Positions 1 through 57,689 of a stretch of DNA of 64,000 nt are shown in pieces (the first letter of the stretch is position 1; each line of letters starts with the position of its first letter). A program made the translations under genes and the position numbers. The DNA is from Ridgeia piscesae. Its lineage: Eukaryota; Annelida; Polychaeta; Sabellida; Siboglinidae. Where the stretch lies: positions 745,001 through 809,000 of the forward strand of contig JAODUO010000048.1 in NCBI GenBank assembly GCA_025642075.2. The letters run 5' to 3'. The notes under the pieces are model-generated. The model did not search any database and had not been told where the DNA came from. It saw only the letters and a list, made by a program, of their open reading frames with translations.

Positions 1-240
1 AAACAATTCAAGACACGTTGAAGTTTAGCAATTTCTCTACTGGCAATATTACGAAAGAGGGACTTGTAGTAATCCAGTCTACTACTGTCAAAGCTGTAGT
101 GACAGTTTTACAGAGCTAATGCGATATAAAAAAAATATATATTATGATCAAAGGTTATGCCTAGATTCCGTACAGAGGTAGCTGGTGTGAAGGTTTGGCT
201 CAGTATACATGTTGATAAAACACCATCTAGTTTTCTGCGC
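1..240 (-). mobile_element. LINE 3'-part remnant in last intron of RPTP-A
   Basis: Aligns by eye with 31876-32180 in copy B (shared AAACAATT, ACACGTTGAAGTTTAGCA, TACAGAGGTAGCTGGTGTGA). Coding sense is minus. Sequence corresponding to 32190-32560 is missing here. Confidence 0.65.
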
Positions 241-490
241 TGGACCAGAGTACCATTTAGGAGGGATGTAATAACGGACACTTACTAGGTGTGTTATAAA
301 TTGTAGCCGGGTGGTGTTGGACATAATTATCTAATGACGGCCACTTACTAGGTGTGTTATGAGTTGTGGCCGGGTCGTGCGGATGTGTTGGACAGAACGA
401 TCTAGTGACGGCCACTTACTAGGTGTGTTATGAGTTGTGGCCGAGTCGTGCGGATGTGTTGGACAGAACGATCTAGTGACGGTCACTTAC

Positions 491-22425
<21,935 letters not shown>

Positions 22426-23779
22426 AGAACCTCCTGTCGTACGAAGGCGGCACGCCGACATTACTGCTCCCACCGATGTGTAGAAGGCGCGGCTAACAGA
22501 ACCTTACTCTCGCCTGGTCTGTTTAGTTGACGCACTCACCCGTGACGACTCGCGGGGCATGAATGTATGAAAAGATATCGGCCAGTGGCGCTGCTTTGTC
22601 CAGTTATGAGTTTATGTAAAGTTACCGGGTCATGAAACACAGCCGGGTGCAGCGGTGGAATATCACTAGTATAGACGGTCGTGGAATGAATGTATTGCTG
22701 TATCTATACTGAGTGAACGACATTGGCCGGTAGACAAACCAGAAAGCGAAAAGACGTTGTATAGAAGGAGAGTAAACATAATATACAATAATGCCTAGAT
22801 TTTCACAAAGGATTATCATTGAAAATGTCCTATGCTACTTATTTTAATAGCAGCGTGATCATACAGCAACATTGGTCAAATATCAGATATATAGGTACCC
22901 CAAAGAATATAATAATACTCTTAAATATGGATTCTGATTTATGAGCTAAACTACAACAATTATCTGTTTTATAGTTATAGTTATAATATGAACAGTGTTC
23001 GCTTATTTGAGTATACGTGCTCCTGTTATAATTATAATTGTATATGTCTCCGTGGCATTTGAAATGTGATTATGCTTTTGTTGAATGACCGGTCGTCAAC
23101 TCTAGCCAGTGGAATAGTAAATATGTGGCAGGCATAAGTTCAATATTTGACTCAAAATATGTAATTCGTCTTGCTGAGAAGTTCATATGGCGATGATGAT
23201 GATGATGAAAATATCCGTAAATATAATTTATATGTTACAATAATTGCGCCATAGTTGCATTTACTGTTGTGTGACATTGTAATCTTCGGGCAAGCGTAGC
23301 ACGAAGTCAAACATTGACTTCCGCATTCTTGGTATTTAGTGTTTATGTCACAAAGGCTTCTCCGTGTAGATGTTAATTTGGCGATTAGCATCTACAGGGG
23401 GCAGCCGTCACTAAACAAAGACATCTGCCGGGAACCTCGTCTGTCATGATGTGTGTCATGACAGATGACTGGTCATACACATCGTAATTCAGTGTGCTCG
23501 CCAAGCCTTGCCAGTATAATCTTGCGTGAAAGAATAACGACCGAGGTCAGACTCATCAGACCCAGGCCAGTTGAGTGAACAGTGTATGCAGATACTGGTG
23601 TGTCTTTTAAATATACTTTTAAACATACTTTTAGCATCAATTCCAATTTTTTAAGTGAATGTGAATATACCACCATATATCGCCCAGTGGGTGGCGATTT
23701 CGCAATAATACGCGGGGCCATTAACGTAGGCCTAAGTCACGCCTGGCTGAATACTGGTGCGTCTTGCCAACCGTCACGC
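22426..23779. promoter_or_regulatory. 5' flank of RPTP-A (putative promoter side)
   Basis: 1.35 kb between exon 1a and the LINE, conserved over its length in copy B (54855-56189). No clear TATA box at a useful distance. It holds a (GAT)n run at 23191-23206 and a perfect 10-bp hairpin at 23440-23465. Promoter role is inferred from position only. Confidence 0.4.
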
Positions 23780-24114
23780 ATCAGTACTGCAGGGGTGTAT
23801 TGACGATGAACGTGACTCGTGCTAAGCGGATCACTCCGCTGCGCGGGCCACCTAGCGGCAGACGAGGCGGTATGACAACGAGACGATCGGTGGAAACCTT
23901 GTTCTGCACGGCGAGCGACACAATGGCAGAAAGCGATGCTTGTCTTGATGAGACTCGTCTCAGCGTCACTGACGTCATGCTGGCCAAATTAAGACTTTCA
24001 TACATCAACACAGTTGTCCGTTTCTGCAGATCGTCCCATTAAACAAAACAAAAAAGGCAAACACATCATTTTGCGTACAACAGTGCAAACACAAAGGCAG
24101 AGAAACCGACAGCA

Positions 24115-25345
24115 ATGGTGCAGTGCCATCTATGTCAGCTGTGGGTACATTACGAATGCGTGGGAGAACGGCCAGAAGACATTATTGGCTTATGGAGCTG
24201 CCATACATGTCGACAATTGCCGGGTACTCTTGTGCAATTGGTGAACACTGTATCAAAACTAGAGGCGACATTGATGCAGCTTAAAGACAACAATACTGAA
24301 CTAATTCAGCTGGTGAAGGATCAATGTAATACAAATGATGCCATTCGAAGCGAAAACAGTGCTCTAATCCAACTAGTTGCAACTCTACGAGTTGATGCGA
24401 ATGATAACGACAACAAGAGAGCGGTGCATGACAAGCTTGATAAACTATCGTCGGACGTGGCAAGCGTAATGCAGCCGACATATGAGAAGAAATGTTTCGC
24501 TGCAGTGGCACGGTGCAAACAACGTAGTGTCCTCATGTTTGAAGACCAAATATTGCGAAACACGAATACGGTCACCACTGCGGACAACGAAGAAGTGGAG
24601 TTGCACAAGACATCCCAAGCTACACCGAAAGACCTTCTAGTAGCCGTCCAGTGGAGCGACGTCTGCAAAAAACGCTAACGAACTAACTATCGTGTGCGGC
24701 AATGGAATCACGGAAGACGCAAATATGGAGGAGGTGAAGCAGGACTTTAGCGACCTCATAACCACTGCAATAGAGGATATAAATCGAGTGTTTTGCCTTC
24801 CATAGCGGGGACACAAGACGACAAAATTAAGGAAATTAACAATTTCATTAGAGATAAGTGTCGCGATACGGGTGCCCGGTTTATTGACAACAACCAAAAT
24901 TTCTTGTTCCGCGATGGATCTTGCGACACGTCAGCCTTCAAGAATGAAAGAATGATGGCATTTGTCTTTCTGATTCCGGTGTCAACAAGTTGATGAGCAA
25001 CCTGTCACTTAGGAACCTTACCCATCGGGACGTCGGAACGGGATGCAACACGTCGAGGCCGACTGCCAACAGGTCTTCGAAACAACAACGGAATATGTCA
25101 TCTGGTCATCTCTTATCTCAAGGGGCCGCAATACGCCGAATGCAACAGGGAAGCGACCACCGAAACATAACCGGAATTCGCCAGATACTCGCCCAACTGG
25201 TGCTGGTCACCATGCCGCCGCTGGACACGTGCGTATTGCAGGCTAGTGTAACAAGTGTGGTGAGACAAATCACGTCACCCAGACTTGCCGACATGTAAAT
25301 GCAGTTTCGTGTTTTGTGTGTGGGCAAAAGGGACACGAGTAAACA
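24115..25345 (+). pseudogene. LINE ORF1 remnant: PHD finger, coiled coil, esterase, zinc knuckles
   Basis: MVQCHLCQLWVHYECVGE then WSCHTC gives the second half of a PHD finger; the preceding CVQQC is in another frame because of an extra A at about 24117. A heptad-rich stretch (LVNTVSKLEATLMQLKDNN) follows. GARFIDNNQNFLFRDGS at about 24870-24920 fits the SGNH esterase of CR1 ORF1. CNKCGETNHVTQTC-like and SCFVCGQKGHE at 25245-25345 are CCHC knuckles. RNA-binding chaperone role by family. Confidence 0.72.
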
Positions 25346-25388
25346 TCATGTTAACATGGATTAGGAAACAGGCCGAAATGACAAGGCC

Positions 25389-26525
25389 ATGCCATATATA
25401 GAACACAAAGGCCTTAGCATTCGGCCAATAATCACCAGATGCCGAGCAATAACACAGCTTAGAACAAGTGGTGCAAATGCAAACAATTTAATTATGCTTA
25501 CGAACAATCCAAGATGGAGCTTACCATTGATTATGTGTCTCAATGCTCGGTCATTCTCTATTGAGAAATCTGATGAGTTACGTGCTGTGGTACACACGAA
25601 CGACGTTGGATGCGTATGTGTAACAGAAACCTGGTTTAAACCGAACTTGTCGACGGAATCTGTCGGTTTGGCAGGGTTGTGTTGTGATAGAAAAGACCGC
25701 CTTGAAAAAGGAGGCGGGGGAGTGGCATGTTATGTGGCCGAGACTATTCCGTATGAACGTTCGTACGATCTTGAAGAAGATGGACGCGAAGTCATATGGC
25801 TAAAAATTAAATTAAAAAGAAAAATACCAAGAAAGTACTCAAGCATTATGTTAGCATGCATATACCACCCACCCGGTGCTGAGAATTGGTCCATGCAAGA
25901 ATATATGATAAACAGTCTGGGCACAATTTTGCGTAGCAGCCCAGACTGTGGTGTTATTTTAAATGGCGATTTTAATCAATTCAATGACACATTTTTACGT
26001 ACACATTATGGATACGAGCAGCTTGTTGAGACTGCCACAAGTAATTTTGCAATATTGGACAAAATGTGGTCTAACATGTTACCTGTATACGGCTTACCGT
26101 CATTGATTGATGAACTAGGAACATCAGACCACAAGATGGTATTACTTGTCCCAGCATGGTATCCAACACTCGATACCGGAATGGTCCAGAACATTGTTAC
26201 CAGGCGCATGGGTAAAACTGAACGAGCAGTGATTACTTCGACCCTGGCACATATCAGATTGGAGTATTTGTACACACTGCCTACGTGCGAGGAACAGTTT
26301 ACGTTTTTCCAAGAAACTGTGGACCATTTATTGGATATATGTTGTCCGTTCAAGACTGTAACACGTCACAGCACAGATAAACCATGGGTCACCGATGGCT
26401 TTCGCCACCTGATTAGACAGAGGCAACGTGCACGCATGGTGGGTGACGTGGAACGGGCAAAAAGTCTTCGCAATCAAGTGAACCGCGCAGCGCCGAAATT
26501 ACGACGCCAATTCTATCAATCCTAA
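25389..26525 (+). pseudogene. LINE ORF2 endonuclease (APE-type) region
   Basis: 378-codon open frame: LNARSFSIEKSDELRAVV, VCVTETWFKPN, GGVACYVAE, ACIYHPPG, GVILNGDFNQF and LGTSDHKMVLL are the E, D/N and SDH motifs of apurinic-type LINE endonucleases. Interrupted by TAA at 26523 before the reverse transcriptase, which continues in the same frame. Confidence 0.85.
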
Positions 26526-27712
26526 ATTGCATCAATAGAAGCAACATCATCACGGGATTTGTGGAAACATATGAAGACACTCTTGGGTAACTCACAAGGC
26601 GGTAAAAATGAGATGCTGGGTTTGGCAAATGCATTTACTGGTGGAGATATGGACACTCTAGTTAACCGTATGAATGATGCTTCGAGTCGATCAGTGAAGA
26701 CTTGCCAAGACTACGAGCTACACACCCCGTCTTTGACATTAAAGAACCACTGCCAGTTAAATTCGCCACTAACGTGAGTGACACTAAGTTGGCACTTGAT
26801 AACATCAAAGTGAACAAAGCTACGGGTCCGGACAGAATACCCCCATGGGCGTTGAAAGCGTGTTCACACCTTCTTGCGGCACCGGTAACTGCTATATTTA
26901 ATAGTTCTCTTAGGGAAGGTATACTGCCAAAACTATGGAAGACGGCAACTGTTATTCCTTTGATAAAGAAACATCCTCCAGTTTCTATTGATAATGACAT
27001 AAGACCGATATCACTTACACCAATTATAGCTAAGGTGTTTGAATCACTAGTGCTAAAATGGCTCGATGTTTATGTTAAACCACAAGTTGATGACAAGCAT
27101 TATGGATGAATGGCAGGGACTTGTACCACGGATGATCTTGTTGAAATGCTCCACAAATGGTATGAAAGCACCGATGTAACGGGTAATTTTGTAACAGTGC
27201 TTTTTCTTTATTATAGCAAAGCATTTGATCTGATTAACCACGATATACTGTTAAACAAAATGGTTGGAATGGAAGTACCTGCACATCTGGTTCGATAGAT
27301 GGCAGCGTTCATACTAGATCGCGACAGAGAGTAAAAGTCGGCGACGATGTATCAAAACCAGGGTATCCCTATGGGGGCGTTCCCCAAGGGACTTTATCAG
27401 AGCCAAAACACATTTTAGTCCATATCAATGAGTTGCAAACGCCTTGTCCTATTTATAAGTATGTTGACGACAGCACTATATTTTAAATATGCAACCAAGA
27501 CATGCTATCTGTTATCCAGGATTCTGCTAACGTTGTTGAGCAATGGTCTTGTAATAATGACATTCGTATCAATACGACTAAGACCAAAGAAATGGTTATA
27601 TGTTTCAGAAGAGAGAGAACATTTGTAGATTCTCTGCCATATATTTATATGAATGGAAGCTGGATCAAGCTGAGAACCACTATGGATACGATTAGCGGAT
27701 ACCTTTGAGAAG
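26526..27712 (+). pseudogene. LINE ORF2 reverse transcriptase region (decayed)
   Basis: KVNKATGPDRIPPWALK, GILPKLWKTATVIPLIKK, RPISLTPIIAKVFESLV, YSKAFDLINHDILLNKM and IYKYVDDSTIF (about 27450) mark RT blocks in order; IRINTTKTKEMVICFRRE follows. At least four stops or shifts. The copy B element lacks about 950 bp of this region. Confidence 0.83.
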
Positions 27713-28140
27713 TACAATAGGGCCTAGTTCTGAAGTCGGATAAATATCGTAGCTGTTTCTGTGTTGATGGCGTGCGTGATGGCTGTCGTCTCCAACTCAT
27801 TGGTTACCCAGTCAAACCCAGTCACGCGGCCATTCATTAGCGATTTGAGCGCGTTTTACACTTATGTCCATGTTGTAACTGTGGTCTTGGTTATCCAGTG
27901 AAGGACATTATATCAGGATCAACAGAAGTATATTTTAATGAGTGTGATTTTTTCTGAATATGTCAGACGTTTTAAAATGTCACAATATAACAAAGTACAG
28001 CGAATGTACTGAATCCACTAACTATGTTATTTAAGTTATTTGAGAATACCAATGTTATTGTTGAATACTATTTGAAAATTCTATTAGCACATCTTGATCG
28101 TGTGATAACTTGACAAGTTCCCATGGATCATGGTGTGGCA
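27713..28140. other. Outer end of duplicated unit A; no gene seen
   Basis: 27690-27994 aligns with 59985-60300; after CAATAT at about 27994 the two copies diverge. No coding or RNA signal seen. Confidence 0.6.
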
Positions 28141-28142
28141 CT

Positions 28143-28349
28143 TTAATGTTTGAGTACGTGAGAGATCATAGAGTCATCTGGCACATTCTCCCCACTGAAG
28201 CAGAGGCCTGAGCACTGAAGTGTAGCCTTCTTGCACATGCAGCGCTTTTTGCAACCACTCTTGCAGCCACAAGAGATCAGCTCGTGACATGATTTGGATG
28301 CTTGTGGCAATGTAGTCCAGTGGGGCTCATACATTCCTTTTGTCTTCAC
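28143..28349 (-). pseudogene. CXC-type repetitive protein, C-terminal fragment
   Basis: EPHWTTLPQASKSCHELISC followed by GCKSGCKKRCMCKKATLQC, a Cys-rich CXC/tesmin-like tail. From memory, many invertebrate genomes carry multicopy uncharacterised proteins ending in this way; function unknown. Confidence 0.6.
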
Positions 28350-28419
28350 CCAGCTCCAGTCTTTTTTGATGGCAACACAGGGTCTGGTAGCGGTGTCTTC
28401 CCCCAGATTGACATGCTCC

Positions 28420-29600
28420 TCTAGAGCAGCTCGGATAGGCGGGATTTGCTGAACCGATTTTTTTCGTGGAAAGAGCTTCCTCCTTGCATGGTATTATTCA
28501 CTCGAACCTGTTGGGGTCTCCCCACCAAAAAATCAAACACCCATAGCGCCAATTCAGATTCAAGGTTAAACTCGGCAACTAATTTCTTAAACAACAAATG
28601 AGGCTGCAGCGTATTGAAGGCAGAGCACATATCCAGGTAGATAACTCTAGCATGGGTTTTGGCGTCCTCAAGATGACAAAGTACATAATTTATTAAAGTA
28701 TGGACTGCATGTTGTTAGGGAACACTTTGGACTTCTTCACAGTGTCAACACAGAAAAACACTTAACTGGTTACAACATCCGTAAGTTCATCAAGGCTATC
28801 ACAGGAATCCCGAAAAACATCCCAGTTCGTACAATCAAAACAACCTTGGAGTCTGGCTACGCTGTCTTCATTCCACACCTTGACATGTCTTTCAACACAC
28901 TTTGCACGCTTCAGAACACATTTACAAATATGTACCATTTGAATAGTGTTGCGATAGGATTCACGAATCGGCGACTTTGGAATGGACCGATACGCATTGG
29001 GGACCGTTTTGTTCATTCGGGTTGGGAACGTTGTGTACTGGTGATAAGTTGGCAGACAGTTCTCGAGTTTCACTGATTGAAATCACCCAGTACGAACTTG
29101 GGTGCATCGGTAGACAAAGCGACAAGTTTCTGTGTTACGTCACATATATACTGGGCGGCGCGATCCACGTTGGCCCTGGGGTGTCTGTAAACAACAGTCA
29201 CAAACAATTGCGGAAATTCGCGGGGGAGATTCAGTGGCCGCAGTGACACTGACAACAGTTGAAGGGGTGCAGAGCTGCTCACGCACAATGACGGCGTTGC
29301 ATCAACGCTCGTTGAGATATAACCAAACACCCCACCTTTCTCCTTTCCGGTCGTCTGCTAGTCGCGATCACGCCGGGTGGGGCATCCAAATTCCTTGATG
29401 AACGTTCCACGATCGCCAACATTGTTGTCGAACCAAGTCCCGGTGAAGGCCATGAGGGAAGCATCCCTATATTAATTGAAACAAGTTGCGTTGACACGTA
29501 ATTTATTTATCATCGTAAGGCCTTTCAGAGACCTCACATTGGCCAAAATCATGGATAGCAAGGCGGCATGGGTTTCATTTTTCCTATTCTTTGTCGCACA
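28420..29600 (-). mobile_element. CR1/Rex-like LINE fragment inserted in the CXC-type gene remnant
   Basis: Minus-strand pieces in coding order: ANVRSLKGLTMINKLR (near 29560), TGTWFDNNVGDRGTFIKEFG, FPQLFVTVVYRHPRA and FVLGDFNQ (29070-29330), LPTYHQYTTFPTRMNKT and VKVWNEDSVARLQGCFDCTN (28762-29073), ARVIYLDMCSAFNTLQPHLL and LWVFDFLVGRPQQVRVNN (28421-28660). Endonuclease to early RT, broken by several shifts. Confidence 0.83.
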
Positions 29601-29939
29601 CCACCCTTCCTTCCTCGTTTACGCAACGGGTTGGTGTTGTTTCTCGTCAAGCCAGCGGAAAGTCAATGTTAGATATAAAATCAGAATCATGATGTACACG
29701 GTTGTATAAAGCCAGTAAATACTCATGGCTTAGACTTAGTCCGCCTTGATGGGCGTTTACTCATTGAATTAAAAATTGACAGCACAATAACAAGTCCAAG
29801 AATCGGATACTTGCTGTTCTCCATTGTACGGATCACTTGTTCACAAACTCAAACTAAAATATACAGGCGACGACTACAAAATAGGCAGAATAATACTATA
29901 AATATAACGACGGCAGCTAGTCGCCACAGAGTAGTGCCC

Positions 29940-30475
29940 TATAACTGCTGGGCATATTCATCAAATATCTTGGCAGCTGCTCGTTTCAGCATCTGAATGA
30001 TGCAGCTCCAATACGAATTATAAAGGTAGCATTATGTGTCTTAGTTGGATATGAAGAGAGGTCCTCCAGACATGTCAGAATGTTTTGGTACCAAGTCGTA
30101 ATCTTCCTCCATCGGAGAGCGCTGGTGGCCATGCTTGGTTCTCATGCTGAAAGAAGTCTTCCAGATTGCCATCTCTCGTTTGACAGCAAATGGAGAGTCG
30201 TGAGAACAGCTCGACATCACTTTTCATTGATGTCAGCTGCCGCTTCTCCTTACTTGCCGTGTTTGTCGTTGAGCCAACAAAGAGTTTCAACCGATTGCGG
30301 AGGATTGTGTCATTATTGGACTTTGTTCTCACCACATGACATTCTTTTTTGTGAATGTTTGGAACTGTTGTTGGCTAATCTTCTGTGCCTTCTTAACAGC
30401 CTCGACCGCCGATGGATCCGCAATCTCTTTGCTCTTTTGAGTGAATCGGTAATGGCAGTGATCTTTGTATTGTGC
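29940..30475 (-). pseudogene. CXC-type repetitive protein, N-terminal and middle fragment
   Basis: IADPSAVEAVKKAQKISQQQ (about 30440-30370), VELFSRLSICCQTRDGNLED, FFQHENQAWPPALSDGGRLR (30075-30335) and QMLKRAAAKIFDEYAQQL (about 29950-30000). I associate these motifs with the same protein family as the fragment at 28143-28349. Separated from it by the LINE; contains a frameshift near 30340. Confidence 0.55.
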
Positions 30476-31287
30476 AAAACTGGGACATTTAGGCACCGTC
30501 AAACAGAAGACGGATTGCTAATATCAGATGCAAACCAAACGAACACTACGACAAATATTGCAAGAATTTAAAATGTTGTGTGACATTATTCAAAATTCAT
30601 GCAACGTTTGGTATAGGCCTATATTATGATTTTTCGTCTCGCAATATTTTGTACAGGCCAGCGGAATATAGGAACACTTGGGAACGTTCCGACAATTACT
30701 CGAAACTGGACACTCTTGATAAACCACGTAAAATGGCGGCGGCGCAATTTGGCCAGCAACTCAGGGGTTACCAAGTCCTTGGCAAAAACATATGTTTTGT
30801 TGTTACTGATTTTATTTTACGCTTTTTATTACTGTCATAATAAATGCACTTTTTTCGTGAAATGTTTTATTATGGTTATGCTAACAACTAGACAGTTATT
30901 CCTTAATTAACATATATTTTTCCGATTGTTATTACTATTACATACATTATGAAAGCATGATTGTGATCACAATAAGATGGTGATTTGTTTTTAAATTGAC
31001 GTAACGAGCTTGCAGCAAAATATATTATCTCAACAACAATACTATACAAAATATATAATACATTCACGTTCTACAACATAAACCTATCACAGCCAGAACG
31101 ACTTTAATACACTCTGTTATACCGTTTACACAAATGTCATTATCTTCCGCCAGCTAGCGCTGTGTTTCCCAAAAAGAGTCCGCCAGGGAGCAATGCGCAC
31201 TCCCAACACTGCATGATTGGCTGGTACGGATGTGTTGGAATGAAGATCGCATGTCAAGGTACACTACTGACAGGATACTTGGCTGGT
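30476..31287. other. 3' flank of RPTP-B; no gene seen
   Basis: Contains possible minus-strand polyadenylation signals near 30811-30830. Short open frames on the plus strand show no recognisable features. Confidence 0.45.
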
Positions 31288-54854
<23,567 letters not shown>

Positions 54855-56189
54855 AGAACCTCCTGTCGTACGAAGGCGGCACGTCGACATTACTGCTCCC
54901 ACCGATGTGTAGAAGGCGCGGCTAACCCAACCTTGCTCTCGCCTGGTCGGTTTAGTTGACGCACTCACCCGTGACGACTCGCGGGGCATGACTGTATGAT
55001 AAGATATCGGCCACTGGCGCTGCTTTGTCCAGTTATGAGGTTATGTAAAATTACCGGGACATGAAACAGCCGAGTGCAGCGGTGGAATATCCCTAGTAGA
55101 GACGGTCGTGGAATGAATGTATTGCTGTATCTATACTGAGTGAACGACATTGGCCGGTAGACAAACCAGAAAGCGAAAAGACGTTGTATAGAAGGAGATT
55201 AAACATAATATACAATACTGCCTAGATTTTCACATAGGATTATCATTGACAATGTCCTATGCTACTTATTTTAATAGCAGCGTGATCATGCAGCAACAGT
55301 GGTCAAATATCAGATATATAGGTACCCCAAAGAATATAATAATAATCTTAAATATGGATTCTGATTTATGACCTAAACTACAACAATTAACTGTTTTAAA
55401 GATATAGTTATAATATGAACAATGTTCGCTTATTTGAGTATACGTGCTCCTGTTATAATTATAATTGTATGTGTCTCCGTGGCATTTGAAATGTTATTAT
55501 GCTTTTGTTGAGTGACCGGTCGTCAACTCTAGCCAGTGGAATAGTAAATATATGGCAGGCATAAGTTCAATATTTGACTCAAAATATGTAATTCGTCTTG
55601 CTGAGAAGTTCATATGGCGATGATGATGATGATGAAAATATACGTAAATATAATTAATATGTTACAACAATTGCGCCATAGTTGCATTTACTGTTGTGTG
55701 ACATTGTAATTTTCAGACAAGCGCAGCACGAAGCCGAACATGGACTTCCGCATTCTTGGCGTTTAGTGTTTATGTCACAAAGGCTTCTCCGTGTAGATGT
55801 TAATGTGGCGTTTAGCATCTACAGGGGACAGCGTCACTAAACAAAGACGTCTGCCGGGACCTCATCTGTCATGATGTGTGTCATAACAGATGACTGATCA
55901 TACACATCGTAATCCAGTGTGCTCACCAAGCCTTGCCAGTATAATCTTGCGTGAAAGAATAACGACCGAGGTCAGACTCATCAGACCCAGGCCATTTGAG
56001 GGGAAAATTATATGCAGATACTGGTGTGTCTTTTAAATATACTTTTAAACATACTTTTAATATCAATTCGAATTTTTTTTAAGTGGCTGTGAATATACCA
56101 CCATATATCGCCCAGTGGGTGGCGATTTCGCAATAATACGCGGGGCCATTAACGTTGGCCTAAGTCACGCTTGGCTGAATACTCGTGCG
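54855..56189. promoter_or_regulatory. 5' flank of RPTP-B (putative promoter side)
   Basis: Counterpart of 22426-23779 with scattered substitutions and small indels; the hairpin near 55866 has one mismatch. Confidence 0.4.
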
Positions 56190-56441
56190 TCTTGCCAACC
56201 GTCACGCATCAGTACTGCAGGGGTGTATTGACGATGAACGTGACTCGTGCTAAGCGGATTACTCCGCTGCGCGGGCCACCTAGCGGCAGACGAGGCGGTA
56301 TGACAACGAGACGATCGGTGGAAACCTTGTTCTGCACGGCGAGCGACACAATGGCAGAAAGCGATGATTGTTTTGATGAGACTCGTCTCAGCGTCACTGA
56401 CGTCATGGTGGCCAAATTAACACTTTCACACATCAACACAG

Positions 56442-57137
56442 TTGTGCGTTTCTGCAGATCGTCCCATTAAACACTGCACGAAGGCGAAGAGGAGAACAAA
56501 AAAGGCAAACACATCATTTTGCGTACAACAGTGCAAACACAAAGGCAGAGAAACCGACAGCATGGTGCAGTGCCATCTGTGTCAGCTGTGGGTACATTAC
56601 GAATGCGTGGGAGAACGGCCAGAAGACATTATTGGCTTATGGAGCTGCCATACATGCCGACAATTGCCGGGTACTCTTGTGCAATTGGTGAACACTGTAT
56701 CAAAACTAGAGGCGACATTGATGCAGCTTAAAGACAACAATGCTGAACTAATTCAGCTGGTGAAGGATCAATGTAATACAAATGATGCCATTCGAAGCGA
56801 AAACAGTGCTCTAATCCAACTAGTTGCAACTCTACGCGTTGAAGCGAATGATAACGACGACATGAGAGCGGTGCATGACAAGCTTGATAAACTATCGTCA
56901 GACATGGCAAGCGTAATGCAGCCGACATATGAGAAGAAATCTTTCGGTGCAGTGGCACGGTGCAAACAACGTAGTGTCCTCATGTTTGAAGACCAAATAT
57001 ATATATCGAAACACGAACACGGTCACCACTGCGGACGACGAAGAAGTGGAGATGCACAAGACATCCAAAGCTACACCGAAAGACCTTCTAGTAGCCGTCC
57101 AGTGGAGCGACGTCTGCAAAAAACGGTAATGAACTAA
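56442..57137 (+). pseudogene. LINE ORF1 N-terminal part with complete PHD finger
   Basis: 231-codon frame: SFCVQQCKHKG, MVQCHLCQLWVHYECVGE, LWSCHTCRQLP give a full Cys4-His-Cys3 PHD pattern, followed by a coiled coil rich in Gln, Leu and Asn. Ends early by frameshift near 57000, where TATATA was gained. Confidence 0.75.
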
Positions 57138-57689
57138 CTATCGTGTGCGGCAATGGAATCACGGAAGACGCAAATATGGAGGAGGTGAAGCAGGACTTTA
57201 GCGACCTCATTACCACTGCAATAGAGGATATAAATCGAGTGTTTTACCTTCCATAGCGGGGACACAAGACGACCAAATTAAGGAAATTAACAATTTCATT
57301 AGAGATAAGTGTCGCGATACAGGTGCCCGGTTTATTGACAACGACCAACATTTCTTGTTCCGCGATGGATCTTGCGACACGTCAGGCTTCAAGAATGATG
57401 GCATTTGTCTTTCTGATTCCGGTGTCAACAAGTTGATGAGCAACCTGTCACTTAGGCATCTTAGCCATCGTGACGTCTGAACGGGATGCAACACGTCGAG
57501 GCCGACTGGCAACAGGTCTTCGAAACAACAACGGAAGATGTCATGTAACAAGAGTGGTGAGACAAATCACGTCACCCAGACTTGCCGACAAGTCAATGCA
57601 GTTTCGTGTTTTGTGTGTGAGCAAAAGGGACACAAGAGTTAACATCATGTTAACATGGATTAGGAAACAGGCCGAAAGGATACGGCCAT

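Larger units (their letters stand above)
23780..27712 (+). mobile_element. CR1-like LINE upstream of RPTP-A, internally complete but 3'-truncated
   Basis: Contains ORF1 (PHD finger, coiled coil, SGNH-like esterase, CCHC knuckles), endonuclease and reverse transcriptase with a YVDD box, all broken by stops and shifts. Transcribed away from the RPTP gene. The region after about 27655 jumps to flank sequence, so the 3' end present in the copy B element is missing. The 5' limit cannot be fixed because both flanks are duplicated. Confidence 0.83.

Noticed and set aside
25361..26634. Minus-strand frames over the LINE endonuclease
   Set aside because: Shadows of the plus-strand endonuclease frame, which carries all conserved motifs.
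30080..30571. Plus-strand 163-codon open frame as a gene
   Set aside because: It is antisense to the CXC-family fragment, whose minus-strand reading has recognisable motifs.
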